Part shown: piece by piece, positions 62,993-64,000 of the stretch
Layout: every line of letters starts with the position of its first letter
How positions within the stretch are numbered: position 1 is the first letter of the stretch
Source: Pseudomonas grandcourensis
GTDB taxonomy: Bacteria; Pseudomonadota; Gammaproteobacteria; Pseudomonadales; Pseudomonadaceae
DNA length: 64,000 nt
Assembly (NCBI RefSeq): GCF_039909015.1
Contig: NZ_CP150919.1
Location: 4,688,501 to 4,752,500, forward strand
Direction of reading: 5' to 3'
Notes under the pieces: model-generated
Databases searched by the model: none
Seen by the model: only the letters and a program-made list of their open reading frames with translations
What the model was told of the DNA's origin: nothing
Program-made: the position numbers and the translations under genes

Positions 62993-63850
62993 ATGTACAA
63001 CTGGATCGACGCCCTCGCCGACCTGCAAAACCGGGGTGAGCCCTGCGTGCTGGTCACCATCATCGAAGAGCTCGGCTCGACGCCGCGCAACGCAGGCTCG
63101 AAGATGGTCATCAGCGCGAACCAGAGCTTTGACACCATCGGTGGCGGGCACCTGGAATACAAGGCCATGAAGATCGCCCGCGAGATGCTCGCCAGCGGCA
63201 AGCAGGACACCCATCTGGAGCGTTTCAGCCTCGGTGCCAGCCTTGGCCAGTGCTGCGGTGGCGCCACCGTATTGCTGTTCGAACCGATGGGCCAGGTTCA
63301 AGCGCAGATCGCCGTGTTCGGTGCCGGCCACGTCGGCCGCGCCCTGGTGCCGTTGCTGGCCAGCCTGCCCTGCCGGGTGCGCTGGATCGACTCGCGGGAA
63401 GATGAATTCCCCGAGCAGATCCCCCATGGCGTGCGCAAGATCGTCAGCGAAGAACCGGTGGATGAAATCGATGATCTGCCGGCCGGCAGCTATTGCATCG
63501 TGATGACCCACAACCATCAACTCGACCTCGAACTGACCGCTGCGATCCTCAAGCGCAACGACTTCGCCTACTTCGGCCTGATCGGTTCGAAGACCAAACG
63601 GGTGAAGTTCGAACATCGCCTGCGCGACCGCGGTTTCGACCACAGCGTCGTGCAACGCATGCGCTGCCCGATGGGCATCGGCGAAGTCAAAGGCAAGTTG
63701 CCTGTGGAAATCGCCATCTCCATCGCCGGCGAAATCATCGCCACCTATAACGCGAACTTCGGCCAGCAGACGTCCAGCGCTGAACCGATTGCCAAACTGC
63801 TGCCCGCGTCACGCCGCAGCCAAACCGCAAACTTGAAAGCCTCGAATTGA
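62993..63850 (+). CDS. xdhC: XdhC, molybdenum cofactor insertion protein for xanthine dehydrogenase
   Basis: XdhC binds and sulfurates the molybdenum cofactor and inserts it into XdhB. The 285-residue protein has an N-terminal segment with EELGSTPRNAGSKMVI and LGQCCGGATVLLFE, and a Rossmann domain with IAVFGAGHVGRALVPLL. HNHQLDLELTAAILKR and YFGLIGSKTKR follow, all typical of XdhC. The ATG at 62993 follows TTGAGGTG. A GTG two codons earlier is less likely. It is separated from xdhB only by the REP pair. Confidence 0.95.
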   Translation: MYNWIDALADLQNRGEPCVLVTIIEELGSTPRNAGSKMVISANQSFDTIGGGHLEYKAMKIAREMLASGKQDTHLERFSLGASLGQCCGGATVLLFEPMGQVQAQIAVFGAGHVGRALVPLLASLPCRVRWIDSREDEFPEQIPHGVRKIVSEEPVDEIDDLPAGSYCIVMTHNHQLDLELTAAILKRNDFAYFGLIGSKTKRVKFEHRLRDRGFDHSVVQRMRCPMGIGEVKGKLPVEIAISIAGEIIATYNANFGQQTSSAEPIAKLLPASRRSQTANLKASN

Positions 63851-63857
63851 GAATCTC

Positions 63858-64000
63858 ATGCCTTTGACTCGCAAAGCTTACCGCGCCGCCATCCTGCACA
63901 GCATCGCCGACCCAGCCGTCGTGGGCATCGAAGCCTCCTACGAGTATTTCGAAGACGGCTTGCTGGTTGTGGAAAACGGCCAGATCAGCGCCCTGGGCCA
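63858..64000 (+). CDS. guaD: Guanine deaminase, N-terminal part only
   Basis: The ATG at 63858, seven bases after xdhC, opens MPLTRKAYRAAILHSIADPA, continuing FEDGLLVVENGQISALG to the window end (47 residues). This is the N-terminal beta-sandwich segment of the amidohydrolase guanine deaminase, which makes xanthine for XdhAB. The GAGAATCTC before it is a weak ribosome-binding site. Identity is supported by the position after xdhC, the usual order in pseudomonads. The catalytic part lies outside the window. Confidence 0.85.
   Translation, partial: MPLTRKAYRAAILHSIADPAVVGIEASYEYFEDGLLVVENGQISALG

Overview
The window is a stretch of a Pseudomonas chromosome, most likely from the P. fluorescens group. 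The evidence is dense GC-rich coding with a Pseudomonas protein repertoire, two tandem cbb3 oxidase operons next to ccoGHIS-hemN-anr, and many GCGAGC/GCTCGC REP elements between genes. No tRNA, rRNA operon, CRISPR array, transposase or prophage was seen. The one RNA gene I am sure of is the 4.5S signal recognition particle RNA.

Layout. Positions 1-7300 (minus strand) hold small conserved genes, topA and the fatty-acid oxidation operon fadB-fadA. A 500-base gap follows with a probable small RNA gene ending at a strong terminator. Positions 7782-18400 hold a hypothetical membrane-anchored protein, a universal stress protein, an Uup-type ABC-F ATPase, lytic transglycosylase Slt, an ABC exporter, a PA1571-family small protein, pdxB, a MATE transporter and a TusA-like protein. 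Positions 18558-26103 hold rlmM, acnA, a CPBP protease, the aerotaxis receptor gene aer and an alpha/beta hydrolase.

Positions 26198-41883 form a microaerobic respiration block. It contains two complete cytochrome cbb3 oxidase operons in tandem (ccoN2O2Q2P2, then ccoN1O1Q1P1), the assembly genes ccoG, ccoH, ccoI and ccoS, a SafE-like copper-handling membrane protein, anaerobic haem gene hemN and the oxygen sensor gene anr. A perfect ANR/FNR box precedes hemN. The two oxidase operons are very similar and differ mainly in upstream DNA and in a short CcoP insertion. Between ccoP1 and ccoG lies an AT-rich segment of about 890 bases with an orphan small gene on the opposite strand. It is the least explained part of the window.

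Positions 41961-48445 hold apt, an acyl-CoA dehydrogenase gene, recR, an NADP-dependent oxidoreductase gene, ybaB and dnaX. A putative solute-binding protein gene, the 4.5S RNA gene and a zinc metallopeptidase gene follow. Positions 51034-58752 (minus strand) hold ligA, zipA, smc and a GntR/FCD regulator gene. The smc gene appears to start at TTG two bases after the regulator's stop codon. Divergent from the regulator is the purine catabolism operon xdhA-xdhB-xdhC-guaD; guaD runs off the window. The intergenic region before xdhA carries two tandem TGAC-N6-GTCA dyads over a good sigma70 promoter, a plausible operator pair for the regulator.

Functions were assigned from conserved motifs and known gene order in Pseudomonas, without database searches.
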